This document shows, one piece after another, positions 12,656 through 22,000 of a stretch of DNA of 64,000 nt. Within the stretch, counting starts at the first letter, position 1. Each line of letters begins with the position of its first letter. The translations under genes were made by a program, and so were the position numbers. The notes beneath the pieces were generated by a model. It was not told the origin of the DNA. It did no database searches and saw only the letters and a program-made list of their open reading frames with translations. This DNA is from Siphonodentalium dalli (lineage: Eukaryota; Mollusca; Scaphopoda; Gadilida; Siphonodentaliidae), in NCBI GenBank assembly GCA_032622095.1, contig CP136064.1, positions 279,585,614-279,649,613 on the forward strand, given 5' to 3'.

Positions 12656-12899
12656 AAAAATACCCTAATGGATTGGAATGGTATCAAAATTGAATCCACC
12701 CACCTCCTGGCTAATGTCGGTTTGTGTGTATATGCTTATCGCTATAAGCAGACCATTAATGTTTACTCTGTTTACAGATCAAAGATTTTGATTGGTCTCC
12801 ATGAAATTTATAATTGCAATAAGTCATAAAAAAGCTGATATATGAGTATCAGTCAATGAATTGTGAAAATTCTAAAGGACTACACTTAGTTTTTTTCTA

Positions 12900-13193
12900 A
12901 TGGCACAGACACAGTTGAAATCTGATCTAATAAAACTAGATTCTGAATCAAAAGGTTCTGAATGCGAAATTAGTTTTTGCGGACCAAATACAATAGAAGT
13001 TTCTATCAACCACAGACTAAAAATACTTCTTATTAGAAACCATTCATCAATTTCACTCTGTTCAGATGGGAACCAATTTGCTTTGAACATTCCATCATTA
13101 CTGTCACTTTCAAATGCAGCCAACTATATACACAGTTTACAGACTTATTTAAATTCAAGAAATGAATATTCCGGAGAAGATTTTCCGATGTGA
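12900..13193 (+). CDS. small hypothetical Polinton ORF upstream of integrase
   Basis: This 97-codon ATG frame lies between the left terminal repeat and the integrase, in the same direction as all other genes of the element, with a 54 bp gap to the integrase. The product is serine and leucine rich. A central segment alternates hydrophobic and polar residues as short beta strands would (around residues 32-62), and it has no signal peptide or membrane segment. I do not recognise a family. An opposing frame of 83 codons covers the same DNA, so coding status rests on position and direction only. It could be a small regulator or structural protein; no function is proposed. Confidence 0.45.
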   Translation: MAQTQLKSDLIKLDSESKGSECEISFCGPNTIEVSINHRLKILLIRNHSSISLCSDGNQFALNIPSLLSLSNAANYIHSLQTYLNSRNEYSGEDFPM

Positions 13194-13247
13194 TTATTCA
13201 TATATTGTGTGTGTTCTTAAAAAAGCAGATAAACTATACTACATGAA

Positions 13248-14348
13248 ATGATAGATATGGAAGAAAAAGAGAAATATCTTGAAAACTATTATTTCAATAT
13301 TTCTAAACCAGCATCTTTTTCCAGTGTTGAAAAACTTTATCGTGCATTGAAGAGTGATGGAAAATTCAACTACACCAGATACTTTTTAGCCAACTGGTTA
13401 AAAAAACATGACTCATACACACTTCATAGACAAGTGAGAAAAAACTTTCCAAAACTGAAAGTGGTTTTATCAGGATCGTATCAACTATGGGATATGGATC
13501 TTCTATCAGTGCAAAATTTGAGCAAGGATAACAATGGTATAACATTTCTACTTATTGTTATAGACACTTTCTCTAAGTTTTTATTTGTTCAACCATTAAA
13601 GAGGAAAACTGCAACTAATGTGCTTAGTGCATTGAAAATTATTGTTGAGTCGTCAAAAAAGAAACCAGTGAAACTCCGATCCGATAATGGAATGGAATTC
13701 TGTAATAAACTTGTTGGTGCTTATTTGAAAGAACAGAATATTTATTTTTATAATGCTATGAATGAGATTCATGCAGCCACTGCAGAGCGTGTGAACAAGA
13801 CATTAAAGAAAATTATTTTCCAATATTTCCAAAGGAATAAAACATATAGATATATTGATGTTTTGCAGAAACTCGTCAGTCGCTATAACAAAACTCCACA
13901 CAGATCACTACACTATCTTGCACCAGATGAGGTTAACTCTAAAAATGAAGCAAATATCTGGGCATATCAATATCTCAAGCCCAAAGGATTCAAGAGGAAA
14001 GGCAAATTTCTCTACAAAATAGGTGATCTAGTGAGAGTTTCTTACTTGAAAGATAAGTTCAGAAGATCTTACCAGCAACAATGGTCAGGGGAGATTTTTA
14101 AAATATCTGAACGGTTTTTGAAACAAACCCTTCCTATGTATCAACTGACTGATTTTAACGGTGAACAGATAAAAGGCTGGTGGTATCAAAACGAACTAAC
14201 ACAAGTTTTCAAGGATAATAATTCACTTTGGGATGTGGAAAGGATAATTCGAAAAAGAAAACGAAAGGGAAAACAGGAATATTTTGTCAAGTTTCAGGAT
14301 TGGCCAGAAAAATATAACCAGTGGATCCCAAAGTCTGATTTAGTATAA
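13248..14348 (+). CDS. INT: Polinton retrovirus-type integrase with chromodomain
   Basis: A 366-residue DDE integrase that would insert the linear element into chromosomal DNA. The N-terminal part has the Polinton-typical stretch before the core (YRALKSDGKF near residue 31; SYTLHRQVRK near 56). The catalytic core shows Asp84 (WDMDLL), Asp146 (RSDNGMEF) and Glu180 (TAERVNKTL), the last two 33 residues apart as is usual for Polintons. A C-terminal SH3-like segment (KIGDLVRVSYLKDKF) is followed by a chromodomain at about 328-366 (WDVERI...EYFVKF..WPEKYNQW), which can bind methylated histone tails and bias target choice. The frame has no breaks. The ATG at 13248 is the first in frame; another Met follows at codon 4. 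The next gene begins 5 bases after the stop. Confidence 0.95.
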   Translation: MIDMEEKEKYLENYYFNISKPASFSSVEKLYRALKSDGKFNYTRYFLANWLKKHDSYTLHRQVRKNFPKLKVVLSGSYQLWDMDLLSVQNLSKDNNGITFLLIVIDTFSKFLFVQPLKRKTATNVLSALKIIVESSKKKPVKLRSDNGMEFCNKLVGAYLKEQNIYFYNAMNEIHAATAERVNKTLKKIIFQYFQRNKTYRYIDVLQKLVSRYNKTPHRSLHYLAPDEVNSKNEANIWAYQYLKPKGFKRKGKFLYKIGDLVRVSYLKDKFRRSYQQQWSGEIFKISERFLKQTLPMYQLTDFNGEQIKGWWYQNELTQVFKDNNSLWDVERIIRKRKRKGKQEYFVKFQDWPEKYNQWIPKSDLV

Positions 14349-14353
14349 ACAGA

Positions 14354-14785
14354 ATGACTGATAATTATATATACTGTCAAAGCGATGCTTTCTCAGAAAT
14401 TTATCCTCAGAACAAGCCGTACAAGTTTCGCATATACTTGAACAAAGCTATTCATTTATTTGGAGAATGGTTGATGGGGTTGACTGAATTTATATGCTCA
14501 TCTATCACAAAATCAAATGTGATTTCAAGTCATATTCTGTATGTATGTGTTAATATTTTGAGAAATTCTGTGATGAACAACAAAGAAATACCAGTACTCA
14601 GAAAAATTACACAGAACTCACTTACATGTCCATGGAGAATAGACTCCGATGTTACTCCATATATAGCACTAAGAACATTGGAATTTTCGGAGTTAGAAGT
14701 ATATATAAGTGATGAAACAGGAGCTCCTGCATTATTTCTGACTGATCCAGTTTATCTTACACTACATTTAAAGCAGAATGAATAG
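14354..14785 (+). CDS. penton-like minor capsid protein candidate
   Basis: A 143-residue protein in the capsid block. The N-terminal part (SDAFSEIYPQNKPYKFRIYL, then LFGEWLMGLTEF) follows a pattern seen in Polinton minor capsid proteins, where an opening strand is followed by a GEW element. Near the C-terminus, LRTLEFSELEVYISDETGAP also resembles the family, which normally has a late I-D-D-x-x-G-x-P segment before a final beta strand (VYLTLHLK). Known family members are single jelly-roll proteins thought to close the capsid vertices. It sits directly before the basic protein and major capsid genes, with 8 bases overlapping the next frame. The residue pattern is seen; the penton role is inferred from family and position. 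Confidence 0.7.
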   Translation: MTDNYIYCQSDAFSEIYPQNKPYKFRIYLNKAIHLFGEWLMGLTEFICSSITKSNVISSHILYVCVNILRNSVMNNKEIPVLRKITQNSLTCPWRIDSDVTPYIALRTLEFSELEVYISDETGAPALFLTDPVYLTLHLKQNE

Positions 14786-15092
14786 AGAAATTTATATACC
14801 TGACCCCCAGAAATGGGTTAACTTTTTGCGAAAACAGAATCTGATAAAAACAGAGGATGCAAAACCTAAACAGCCAGTGATAACAGTTGTATCGCCAATA
14901 GCTCAGAGTGTAGAACAGGTTAAAGATGAATTGGCACGGGGAATTGCTGCAGTGAAAAAGAAGAGAAAATACAAAAAAAGAACACACACTGTCAAAAAAG
15001 GTATAAAGAAAGTAAAAAAGTCTAAATTTATTACAAAACGCAAGAGTGTCTTGAAGTCAAGAAGTAAAATTCATAAAGATATTTTTGACTGA
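14778..15092 (+). CDS. small very basic Polinton protein, possible DNA-condensing core protein
   Basis: A 104-residue protein with two parts. The N-terminus starts MNREIYIPDPQKWVNFL, and a (Y/I)IPDPxKW start is shared with small proteins found between minor and major capsid genes in other Polintons. Residues 60-100 are extremely lysine and arginine rich (KKKRKYKKR, then KKGIKKVKKSK), which would bind DNA and act as a nuclear signal. By analogy with adenovirus core peptides it may condense the packaged genome; that is inference. It overlaps the previous gene by 8 bases and ends 9 bases before the major capsid start, consistent with a shared transcript. Confidence 0.7.
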   Translation: MNREIYIPDPQKWVNFLRKQNLIKTEDAKPKQPVITVVSPIAQSVEQVKDELARGIAAVKKKRKYKKRTHTVKKGIKKVKKSKFITKRKSVLKSRSKIHKDIFD

Positions 15093-15101
15093 ATATACAA
15101 T

Positions 15102-16418
15102 ATGGCGATGATTGACAAAAATGATTTCCAAGAGGGGCTGCCAAAAGAACTCCAGATTTTCAGTTTAGCGCCAACGCAAACAGGTGTCGAACAATTCTAC
15201 TTTCAAGAATTCAGACCTATATCACAGATTTCTGGTGACTCGCCAGTAGAATTCAATTTACAATTTTCGAATGGATTGGACTATCTCGATCTGAGGAATT
15301 CTCGACTGAATGTGAAGCTTGGAATATATAAAAGCGGAGGAGCAAAATTAACAGCAACCGATAAAGTTGGTCCGATAAATCTGCTACTGCAGTCACTTTG
15401 GTCTCAAGTTGATGTGGCTTTATGCGGCAACCAATTTTTACCTGGCAATGTTTTCTACAGCTTCAAAGCTTATCTGCAAACATTATTGTATACAACAGAT
15501 GCTACAGCTCAAGAATCGCAGCTACAATGCCAGTTGTTTTTCAAGGATACACCAGGTGTTATGGATTCACCTGACTTGGTAGGATCTAATATTGGTTTAT
15601 ATGAAAGAGCTAAGTTTTTGAAAAAAAGTCAACAAGTTGAATTGGAAGGTCCAATTCTCCATGATTTGTTCCAGATTCCTCGTTATTTTATAAATGGTGT
15701 TACTGTTCAACTCAGATTATTCAGGAATAAAGCAAGTTTCTGCCTTATGTCACCAGAAGCTTCGCCTTCATATGAACTTCGGATTGACTCAATAGTGCTC
15801 AAAGTTCGCAGGTTGCGAATTAACCCAGCACTTCTGATGGCTCACAATGAACTTTTAAAGACGACACCTGCCAGATATCTATTTAAGAAGACAGACGTAA
15901 AGACGAATTCGATTGCAACAGGGTTAAACGAATTTACTTGGAATAACATATTTCAAACCGTCCGCCCCCTGAGAGTTGTTGTTGGACTTCTTTCATCAAA
16001 AGCAGTTGCAGGGGATTATAAACTCAACCCATTCAATTTCAAGAATTATGGTGTAAGTCAAATATCACTGTTTTGTGATGGTATGCCTGTCGATTCCAGT
16101 CCACTTAAACTTAAGTATGATACTAATGGCAATGGGGTTAATGATGAAATTATTTCAGCTTATATCAATCTTTTCAAATCTTATGATTCAGGGAGTATGA
16201 TCGAAAGAACTGATTTTGGAAGAGGATATGCATATTATGTATTTAACGTGGAACCATACAATGACAATCCAGAATTTACTACTCTTATAAAATCAGGAAA
16301 TATCAGGTTAGATATTCAGTTTAAAGATGCCCTGACTGAAACTGTGACATGTTTAGTTTATGCAGAGTTCCCTGGTTATTTTCAGATCACACAGAATAGA
16401 GAAATTATTTCTGAATAG
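15102..16418 (+). CDS. MCP: Polinton major capsid protein (double jelly-roll family)
   Basis: A 438-residue protein of the family that includes the Polinton-derived C. elegans F54H12.2 and builds hexon-like trimers in adeno-like capsids. Family marks visible: PTQTGVEQFYFQEFRPIS near residue 25, where the family usually has PTQTsIexxxxxxxxP; YLDLRNSRLNVKLGI near 62; GPINLLLQSLWSQVDVALCG near 90; FFKDTPGVMDS near 149; and ELEGPILHDLF near 183 before the strand FINGVTVQLRLFRNK. Length fits the shorter animal versions. No stops or frameshifts. The ATG at 15102 has a second Met at codon 3. The start of the packaging ATPase lies 13 bases past the stop. Family assignment is strong; the fold is known from family work, not from this sequence. 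Confidence 0.9.
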   Translation: MAMIDKNDFQEGLPKELQIFSLAPTQTGVEQFYFQEFRPISQISGDSPVEFNLQFSNGLDYLDLRNSRLNVKLGIYKSGGAKLTATDKVGPINLLLQSLWSQVDVALCGNQFLPGNVFYSFKAYLQTLLYTTDATAQESQLQCQLFFKDTPGVMDSPDLVGSNIGLYERAKFLKKSQQVELEGPILHDLFQIPRYFINGVTVQLRLFRNKASFCLMSPEASPSYELRIDSIVLKVRRLRINPALLMAHNELLKTTPARYLFKKTDVKTNSIATGLNEFTWNNIFQTVRPLRVVVGLLSSKAVAGDYKLNPFNFKNYGVSQISLFCDGMPVDSSPLKLKYDTNGNGVNDEIISAYINLFKSYDSGSMIERTDFGRGYAYYVFNVEPYNDNPEFTTLIKSGNIRLDIQFKDALTETVTCLVYAEFPGYFQITQNREIISE

Positions 16419-16431
16419 GAATATAAGAAAA

Positions 16432-17112
16432 ATGATCAGTGACAGTTGGGTTAATGATGCATTACTAAAATTTGAATCACCCACTAATATGATGATAGTT
16501 GGTTGTACATCAAGTGGGAAAACAACTCTTGTCAAACAAATTCTGGAGAATGCTGATGCTATGTTTACACAACAAGTTCAGAAGATTTATTTCTGTTACA
16601 AAAGTTGGCAGTCTCTCTATGATGATATGCCGGTGAAAATTCATTTTCACAAAGGTCTACCAACTGAATCTATTCTTAATAATTGGTATGCTGAAACGCA
16701 TGGACATAAACTTATTATTTTAGATGACATGATGGTGGCAGTAAGTAACAATAAAGATATTTTGGAGCTAATAACTGTGAAGTCTCATCATAACAATTTT
16801 TCAAATCTTATTATCTGTCAGAACTTATATCAACAGGGGCCATCTATGCGTGGAATCTCTCTCAATTCACACTATTATATTCTATTCAAAGCAAAGAGGG
16901 ATTTGCGACAAGTAATGGTGCTAGCCACACAAGCATTTCCTAATAAATTAGCATATTTTATGGATGCTTATGAAAAAGCAACAAATAGAGACTATGGGTA
17001 TATATTGATTGATTTTCACCCTCGATCAGACAAACTCTATCAGCTGAGAACAAATATACTTCCCTATGAAAATACTGTTGTGTACTTGCCTACTAATTTT
17101 GGAGACACATAA
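16432..17112 (+). CDS. ATPase: FtsK/A32-type genome-packaging ATPase
   Basis: A 226-residue P-loop ATPase of the type that pumps DNA into the capsid of Polintons, adenovirus relatives and large DNA viruses. Walker A is GCTSSGKTT at residues 24-32 and Walker B is LIILDDM at 94-100. A following polar segment (NLIICQNLYQQGP, about 128-140) matches the sensor position where the family has a Q-N/Q-x-(F/Y) motif. The frame is open upstream to 16360, overlapping the capsid gene, but the ATG at 16432 sits just after the capsid stop and starts the domain properly, so it is preferred. The TAA stop shares its final A with the next ATG (TAATG). Confidence 0.92.
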   Translation: MISDSWVNDALLKFESPTNMMIVGCTSSGKTTLVKQILENADAMFTQQVQKIYFCYKSWQSLYDDMPVKIHFHKGLPTESILNNWYAETHGHKLIILDDMMVAVSNNKDILELITVKSHHNNFSNLIICQNLYQQGPSMRGISLNSHYYILFKAKRDLRQVMVLATQAFPNKLAYFMDAYEKATNRDYGYILIDFHPRSDKLYQLRTNILPYENTVVYLPTNFGDT

Positions 17113-17279
17113 TGAAATTGACTCAACTGACTTATTTCCTGTCCAAAGTTATGAGTAGTGGAAACAGAGGATATCAAATACTTATAAATGGGTTATCAGC
17201 AAATGAAATTAAGTTTATTGCTGAATGTGTTTTCAATATATTGAGAGGAAATGTTCATTTATCTCAAAGTTATGAGTAG
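17112..17279 (+). pseudogene. truncated first copy of a small Polinton gene
   Basis: A frame starting at the ATG that overlaps the ATPase stop (TAATG) runs 55 codons, then hits a TAG at 17277-17279. Residues 14 to about 52 are nearly the same as the start of the next frame. The cause is visible: a 121 bp tandem duplication (17144-17264 copied to 17265-17385). Since 121 is not divisible by three, the second copy enters in another frame and the first copy is cut off. Before the duplication this ATG probably began the full gene. The short peptide may still be made. Confidence 0.65.
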
Positions 17280-17385
17280 TGGAAACAGAGGATATCCAAT
17301 ACTTATAAATGGGATATCAGCAAATGAAATTAAGTTTATTGCTGAATGTGTTTTCAATATATTGAGAGGAAATGTTCATTTATCT
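17144..17385 (+). repeat. 121 bp direct tandem duplication
   Basis: Two copies of 121 bp differing at only a few positions (for example GATATCAAAT in the first, GATATCCAAT in the second). The near identity marks a recent event within an otherwise orderly gene block. Confidence 0.95.
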
Positions 17386-17568
17386 GATCGAGAGAAATTG
17401 GAACTATACAAGTTTAGACACCTGCTGAGAGAACTGACAAATAAACGGATTTCACTGACTAAAAGGAGACAGTTGTTAATTCGTGCTTTCAAGCCTATTC
17501 CATTCATCATCAGACCAGTACTCAGACATTTCAAAAAGCATGTCCAAGGAGATGATTCTTATTCCTAA
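17272..17568 (+). CDS. small Polinton structural-type ORF
   Basis: A 98-residue frame from the ATG at 17272 inside the second 121 bp copy. An ATG at 17251 would add seven residues made by the duplication junction. The segment ECVFNILRGNVHLSDREKLEL then KFRHLLRELTNKRISLTKRR resembles a short protein common in Polinton clusters after the ATPase gene, with a helical N-terminus and a basic (R/K)-(R/K)-x-L-L motif, usually followed by a hydrophobic, glycine-rich tail. Here the tail is short (PIPFIIRPVLRHF), so the end may have been lost or replaced. Function is not established; a minor virion component is one possibility. Confidence 0.65.
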   Translation: MSSGNRGYPILINGISANEIKFIAECVFNILRGNVHLSDREKLELYKFRHLLRELTNKRISLTKRRQLLIRAFKPIPFIIRPVLRHFKKHVQGDDSYS

Positions 17569-17797
17569 AGAGAAGTTTAATGAGTTAAAAGCTATGCTAA
17601 ATGAGAGAAAATCCATCACAAACGTTATGGGCGCAAACGAGGGTGACACACCTCCTCCAAGTACAGGTGCTGATACCAACAAAATAGAGATTGTTCCAGT
17701 TTCAAAACAAATTAACAGCAAGAGGGGTAAAATACCAAAACATACAGGGAACAAATCCAGAAACGACTTTTCAATGGTTAAATGGGAGAAACTTTGA
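17540..17797 (+). CDS. small Polinton ORF with MSKEMILIP start
   Basis: An 85-residue frame beginning MSKEMILIPKEKFNELKAML. Polinton clusters often have a small protein that starts with a short basic stretch, a (M)-(V/I)-L-(V/I)-(P/S) strand and then a helix; this matches. The middle is low in complexity (GDTPPPSTGADTNK) and the tail is basic. The frame is open upstream to 17483 but without ATG, so 17540 is taken as the start. It overlaps the preceding gene by 29 bases, in another frame. No role is known to me; position after the ATPase suggests a part in assembly. Confidence 0.6.
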   Translation: MSKEMILIPKEKFNELKAMLNERKSITNVMGANEGDTPPPSTGADTNKIEIVPVSKQINSKRGKIPKHTGNKSRNDFSMVKWEKL

Positions 17798-18544
17798 GAT
17801 CTGTTTATTATTTCGAGACGCAACACCTATGCATATATACATGTAATTTGAGGTTGTCTTCTGTCAAAATGAAAAATGTGACCTTATTGGACTGCTTTAA
17901 ATTGTCTGATGAAAATACATAAAAACCTGAAGAATGTGTTGTTGTAATCTCACTAAAATTTAACAAAAACAGTGTGAAATCCTTATACACCATTATACAT
18001 GTAATTACTATTCTATTTATTCAAGGGGGAGGCTTTGAAGTATATTCTATTTACTTTGAGAACTACTAATGAATTTCATGCTTGATCTTAATTGATGTAA
18101 TGTCACTATATTTACCAATATAATGTAAACCCCTAAACAGTCACCACTGCTTTGATGATTGTATATACAGATTTTGTATTTGATGGCTACTTTGATGTTA
18201 AATTAGTTGGATGTTCTTTTCTTTTCTTCCACCCATATATTTGATTTTGCTTTCTGTAAAAATTGCTCTGTGTATTGTGTAAATATTTATTCTGGGCAGA
18301 GGTGTACTTTATTTCAATACAAATGTAAATAGATTGTGTCTTGTTGTAGTAAATCCCAACCTGAGGTGTTGACTGATCTCACAAACCGTTAGAATGGAAT
18401 AATCTGACCCCCAGTTCAGAAGTTTAAATGTACATTTCAACAGGATTTTATTGGCATACAAAATAGTTGTTGCTGAAGAAAAGAAATCAGATACGTGGGG
18501 GTGGTTATATTTACCTCTCAACACAAATTAAATGAAAGAAAAAC
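17798..18544. other. Polinton intergenic spacer
   Basis: A 750 bp AT-rich gap between the structural block and the replication genes, with no frame of note on the plus strand. It could contain the promoter of the zinc-finger and polymerase genes, but no defined box stands out. Confidence 0.5.
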
Positions 18545-19015
18545 ATGGATGATCCACCTAGCTTGATTAAATCGAAACGCCTTTCATGTGATATTTGTGG
18601 AAAGACTTATGCAAATCATCGGACACTCGGAAAACATAAAGGTATTCACAAGGATGGTGAACAAAATTGTGATCTGTGCAATAAAAAATTCAAAACAAAA
18701 TACACACTACAGAAGCACAGGAAAGACATTCATAAACTGGAAAAAAGAACCGGAAACTCAGCAGATAATAAGCAGAATGCTAAAGAACCCCGGACTGACA
18801 CATTTCCAATAGAAAAACAAAATGTATTGAATGAAGGAAAAGATGAAAGTTCAGCAAATGTTTCACCTACTAATGTGTCTTTGGGTGACGACTCCAACAC
18901 TATACCCAATTTAACTGCTTTGAACAATTCCGTGAAAATAATAAGAATTAAACCAAGAAGTGACGGTGAAAATGGGGACATAATTGTTTTTTCTCGAATA
19001 ATTATCAAAAATTAA
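18545..19015 (+). CDS. two-finger C2H2 zinc-finger protein of the Polinton
   Basis: A 156-residue protein with two adjacent classical C2H2 fingers: Cys15, Cys18, His31, His35 and Cys42, Cys45, His58, His63 (LSCDICGKTY...; NCDLCNKKF...). The rest is polar and probably unstructured up to a C-terminal strand-like segment (KIIRIKPRSDGENGDIIVFSR). Such proteins bind DNA or RNA. Its place 68 bases ahead of the polymerase ATG suggests a role in replication or in regulating late genes; both are inference. It is a separate frame from the polymerase with its own stop. Host-derived fingers are frequently captured by Polintons. Confidence 0.8.
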   Translation: MDDPPSLIKSKRLSCDICGKTYANHRTLGKHKGIHKDGEQNCDLCNKKFKTKYTLQKHRKDIHKLEKRTGNSADNKQNAKEPRTDTFPIEKQNVLNEGKDESSANVSPTNVSLGDDSNTIPNLTALNNSVKIIRIKPRSDGENGDIIVFSRIIIKN

Positions 19016-19083
19016 AAAACATTCTACAAAAGCAGACAACAAGGCATGCAGGGGTAAAATGGTATCTCAATATTGTGGTGGAA

Positions 19084-22000
19084 ATGGTCAAGATAATCGG
19101 AGAACAGGACACTGATGTTAAGAAACTTACCACACACTTTAGAAGTACTGTGTTCAAATATCACAGTTCGCATGATTTTGATGAGGATGAAATTAACTCT
19201 GCATTTCATAAGATATATCAATCATTCAACACTTTTGTTCACAAAGGAAGTGGTTGGAGGATCGATAAAATAGATGAGTTGGAAGTGAATATTGCTCGTT
19301 ACATACCATTGCCAGTATCTGCATATATAGAAACATCAGAAGAAATGAAATATATACAATCACTTGTAAATATTATCAATAATGATGACTTCTGTTTTCT
19401 ATATTCTATACTAGCAGCCCTTTTCCCAAAAGATCATAATGTGAGGAGCGTGACTAATTATATACCACACCTGAATTCTTTGAAGACAACAGGAATAAAA
19501 TTCCCAATGACATGCGATCAAATCACAAAGTTTGAAAAAATAAACAACATTTCTATAAATCTCTTTGGGTATGAAGACAAGGAAGTTTTTCCTATTCGAA
19601 TAACAAAGGTTGCTTATTCAGAGGAAATAAAACATGTGAATTTGTTATTACTGAACAAAGATGAAAAATCTCATTATGTACTTATTAGAAATTTGGATCA
19701 GTTTCTAAACAGATTGAAGAGACAATTTTCTCATAAAACCTACCATTTCTGTTGGTACTGTCTTTTTGCTTTTTCTGTGAAAAGTGATCGTGATTCACAC
19801 ATATCAGAGTGTCAAGAATTTGGTTGTCAAAAAGTTGAACTTCCATCAGAAGACAAAAGATTTTTGAGTTTCAAAGACTACCATAAACAATTTGTTGTAC
19901 CAATAGCCATGTACTGTGACTTTGAATGTTTTTCAAGCAAAATAGAAAAATGTGATCCTCAACCGGACAGAACTAGCTCTACACCATATGCTATACTAGA
20001 ACCATGTAGTTTTGCTATAAAAAGGGTTTGTAGACTGAGTGAAGAATATACAAAACCTATATATACATATAAATCTGACACTGGTGTAGTTGATCATTTT
20101 CTTGAGAAATTATTTGAAGAAGAAGAGGAGATCAGAGAAATTCTTGAACAGAACAGAGAAATACAAATGACGCCAGAAACAATGAACGAATTTCTGTTGG
20201 CAACAGAGTGTTATGTATGTAAAAGAAAATTCACGAACAATAATCGACCAGTCAGGGACCATTGTCACTTGACCGGGGACTTCAGGGGAGCTTCGTGTCA
20301 CGGCTGTAATTTGCACCTTAAAACATCATCATTTATCCCAGTAATATTCCACAATCTGAAGAATTTTGATGGACATATCATTTGTCAAGCCATAGGCAAA
20401 TTCAAGGAGAACATAACATGTATTCCGAATTCAATGGAGAAATATCTTTCTTTCACTATAGGAAAACTGCGATTTCTTGATTCTTATCAGTTCCTAAATT
20501 CATCATTAGAAAACTTAGTGGAAATCCTCAACAAAATGGAAAATTATAATTTTCCATATCTGCAGGATAAAGGTTTTACTAAAACTCAACAGGATCTCTT
20601 AAAACGGAAAGGAGTCTTCTGTTATGATCATATAGTTGCAATGGATTCTTTCCAAGAAAAATCACTACCTGTTAAAGAGAAATTCTACAACAAATTGAAT
20701 AACACACACATATCATCTTCTGATTATAATCATGCTAAGGAGGTATGGAACGAATTTAATATGGAAAATCTGGGAGATTATCATGATGTTTACTTGAAGA
20801 GCGATGTATGTCTACTGGCTTGTGTGTTTGAAAACTTTAGAGATATATGTCTCAAACATCATAGTTTGGACCCCCTCCATTTTTATTCAGCGCCTGGTCT
20901 TAGTTGGAGTGCCATGTTGAGAAAAACTGGAGTGAAATTGGAATTATTGACTGATATCACTCAATATATATTTCTTGAAAAATCTATAAAAGGAGGTATT
21001 TGTAGTGCATATCAGAGATATGGTGCAGCAAATAATCCATATGTATCTGATTATGACTCCTCTTCAAATCACTCATTTGTGATGGCATATGATGCAAACT
21101 CGCTCTATGGGAAGGCCATGACATTTCCATTACCTTACAAAGGATTTAAATTCCTAACAGAAGTTGAAATCGAAAAATTCAACTTGGATGAAACCAAAAT
21201 AAATGATGAAATAGGATATGTACTGGAAGTTGATCTTGATTATCCACAATCTTTGCATGAGAGTCACAATGACTATCCGCTAGCAGTCGAGAGACGAAAG
21301 TTAAAATTTGAAGAGCTATCGCCCTACTGCCAAAATTTGTGGAAGGAACACAATAGTACAAGACCATATCATACAACTGAAAAACATATCCAAACATTGT
21401 ACCCCAAAAAGAAATATGTGGTTCATTATATGACTTTGAAACTGTATGTACAATTGGGGATGAAAGTCATGAAGATTCATAGAATTCTTAAGTTCAATCA
21501 GCGTTGTTGGTTGAAGGAATATGTTGACTTCAACATAAATCAAAGAATTAACTGTAGCAGTCAGTTTGAAAAATCTTTCTGGAAATTGATGACCAACTCG
21601 GTCTATGGACGTCTACTCGAAAATGTTAGGAAACGTGTTAATCTGAAACTTATTACAGATGAGGGTAAACTGAGGAAATACATTGCAAAACCCTCATTCA
21701 AAAGATTTGAAATTTTCAACGAGGATCTTGTAGCAGTGCAGTATTCTAAAATTAAACTTGTGTTGAACAAACCAGTTTTTGCTGGGGCTGCAGTCTTGGA
21801 TATCTCTAAGTATATTATGGCAGACTTCTATTACAATTATATCAAGAAAATGTACCCCGGTGAACGCAGTAATTTGTTATATACTGACACAGATTCTCTT
21901 ATTTTGAAAATTAACACTCATGACATCTATGAAGATATGGATAAGAACAAGCATGTGTTTGACCTAAGTAATTATCCACAAACACACTCCATTTATGATC

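Noticed and set aside
17483-17539. Upstream extension of the small Polinton ORF
   Set aside because: It has no ATG; the MSKEM start at 17540 fits the family pattern and reduces the overlap.
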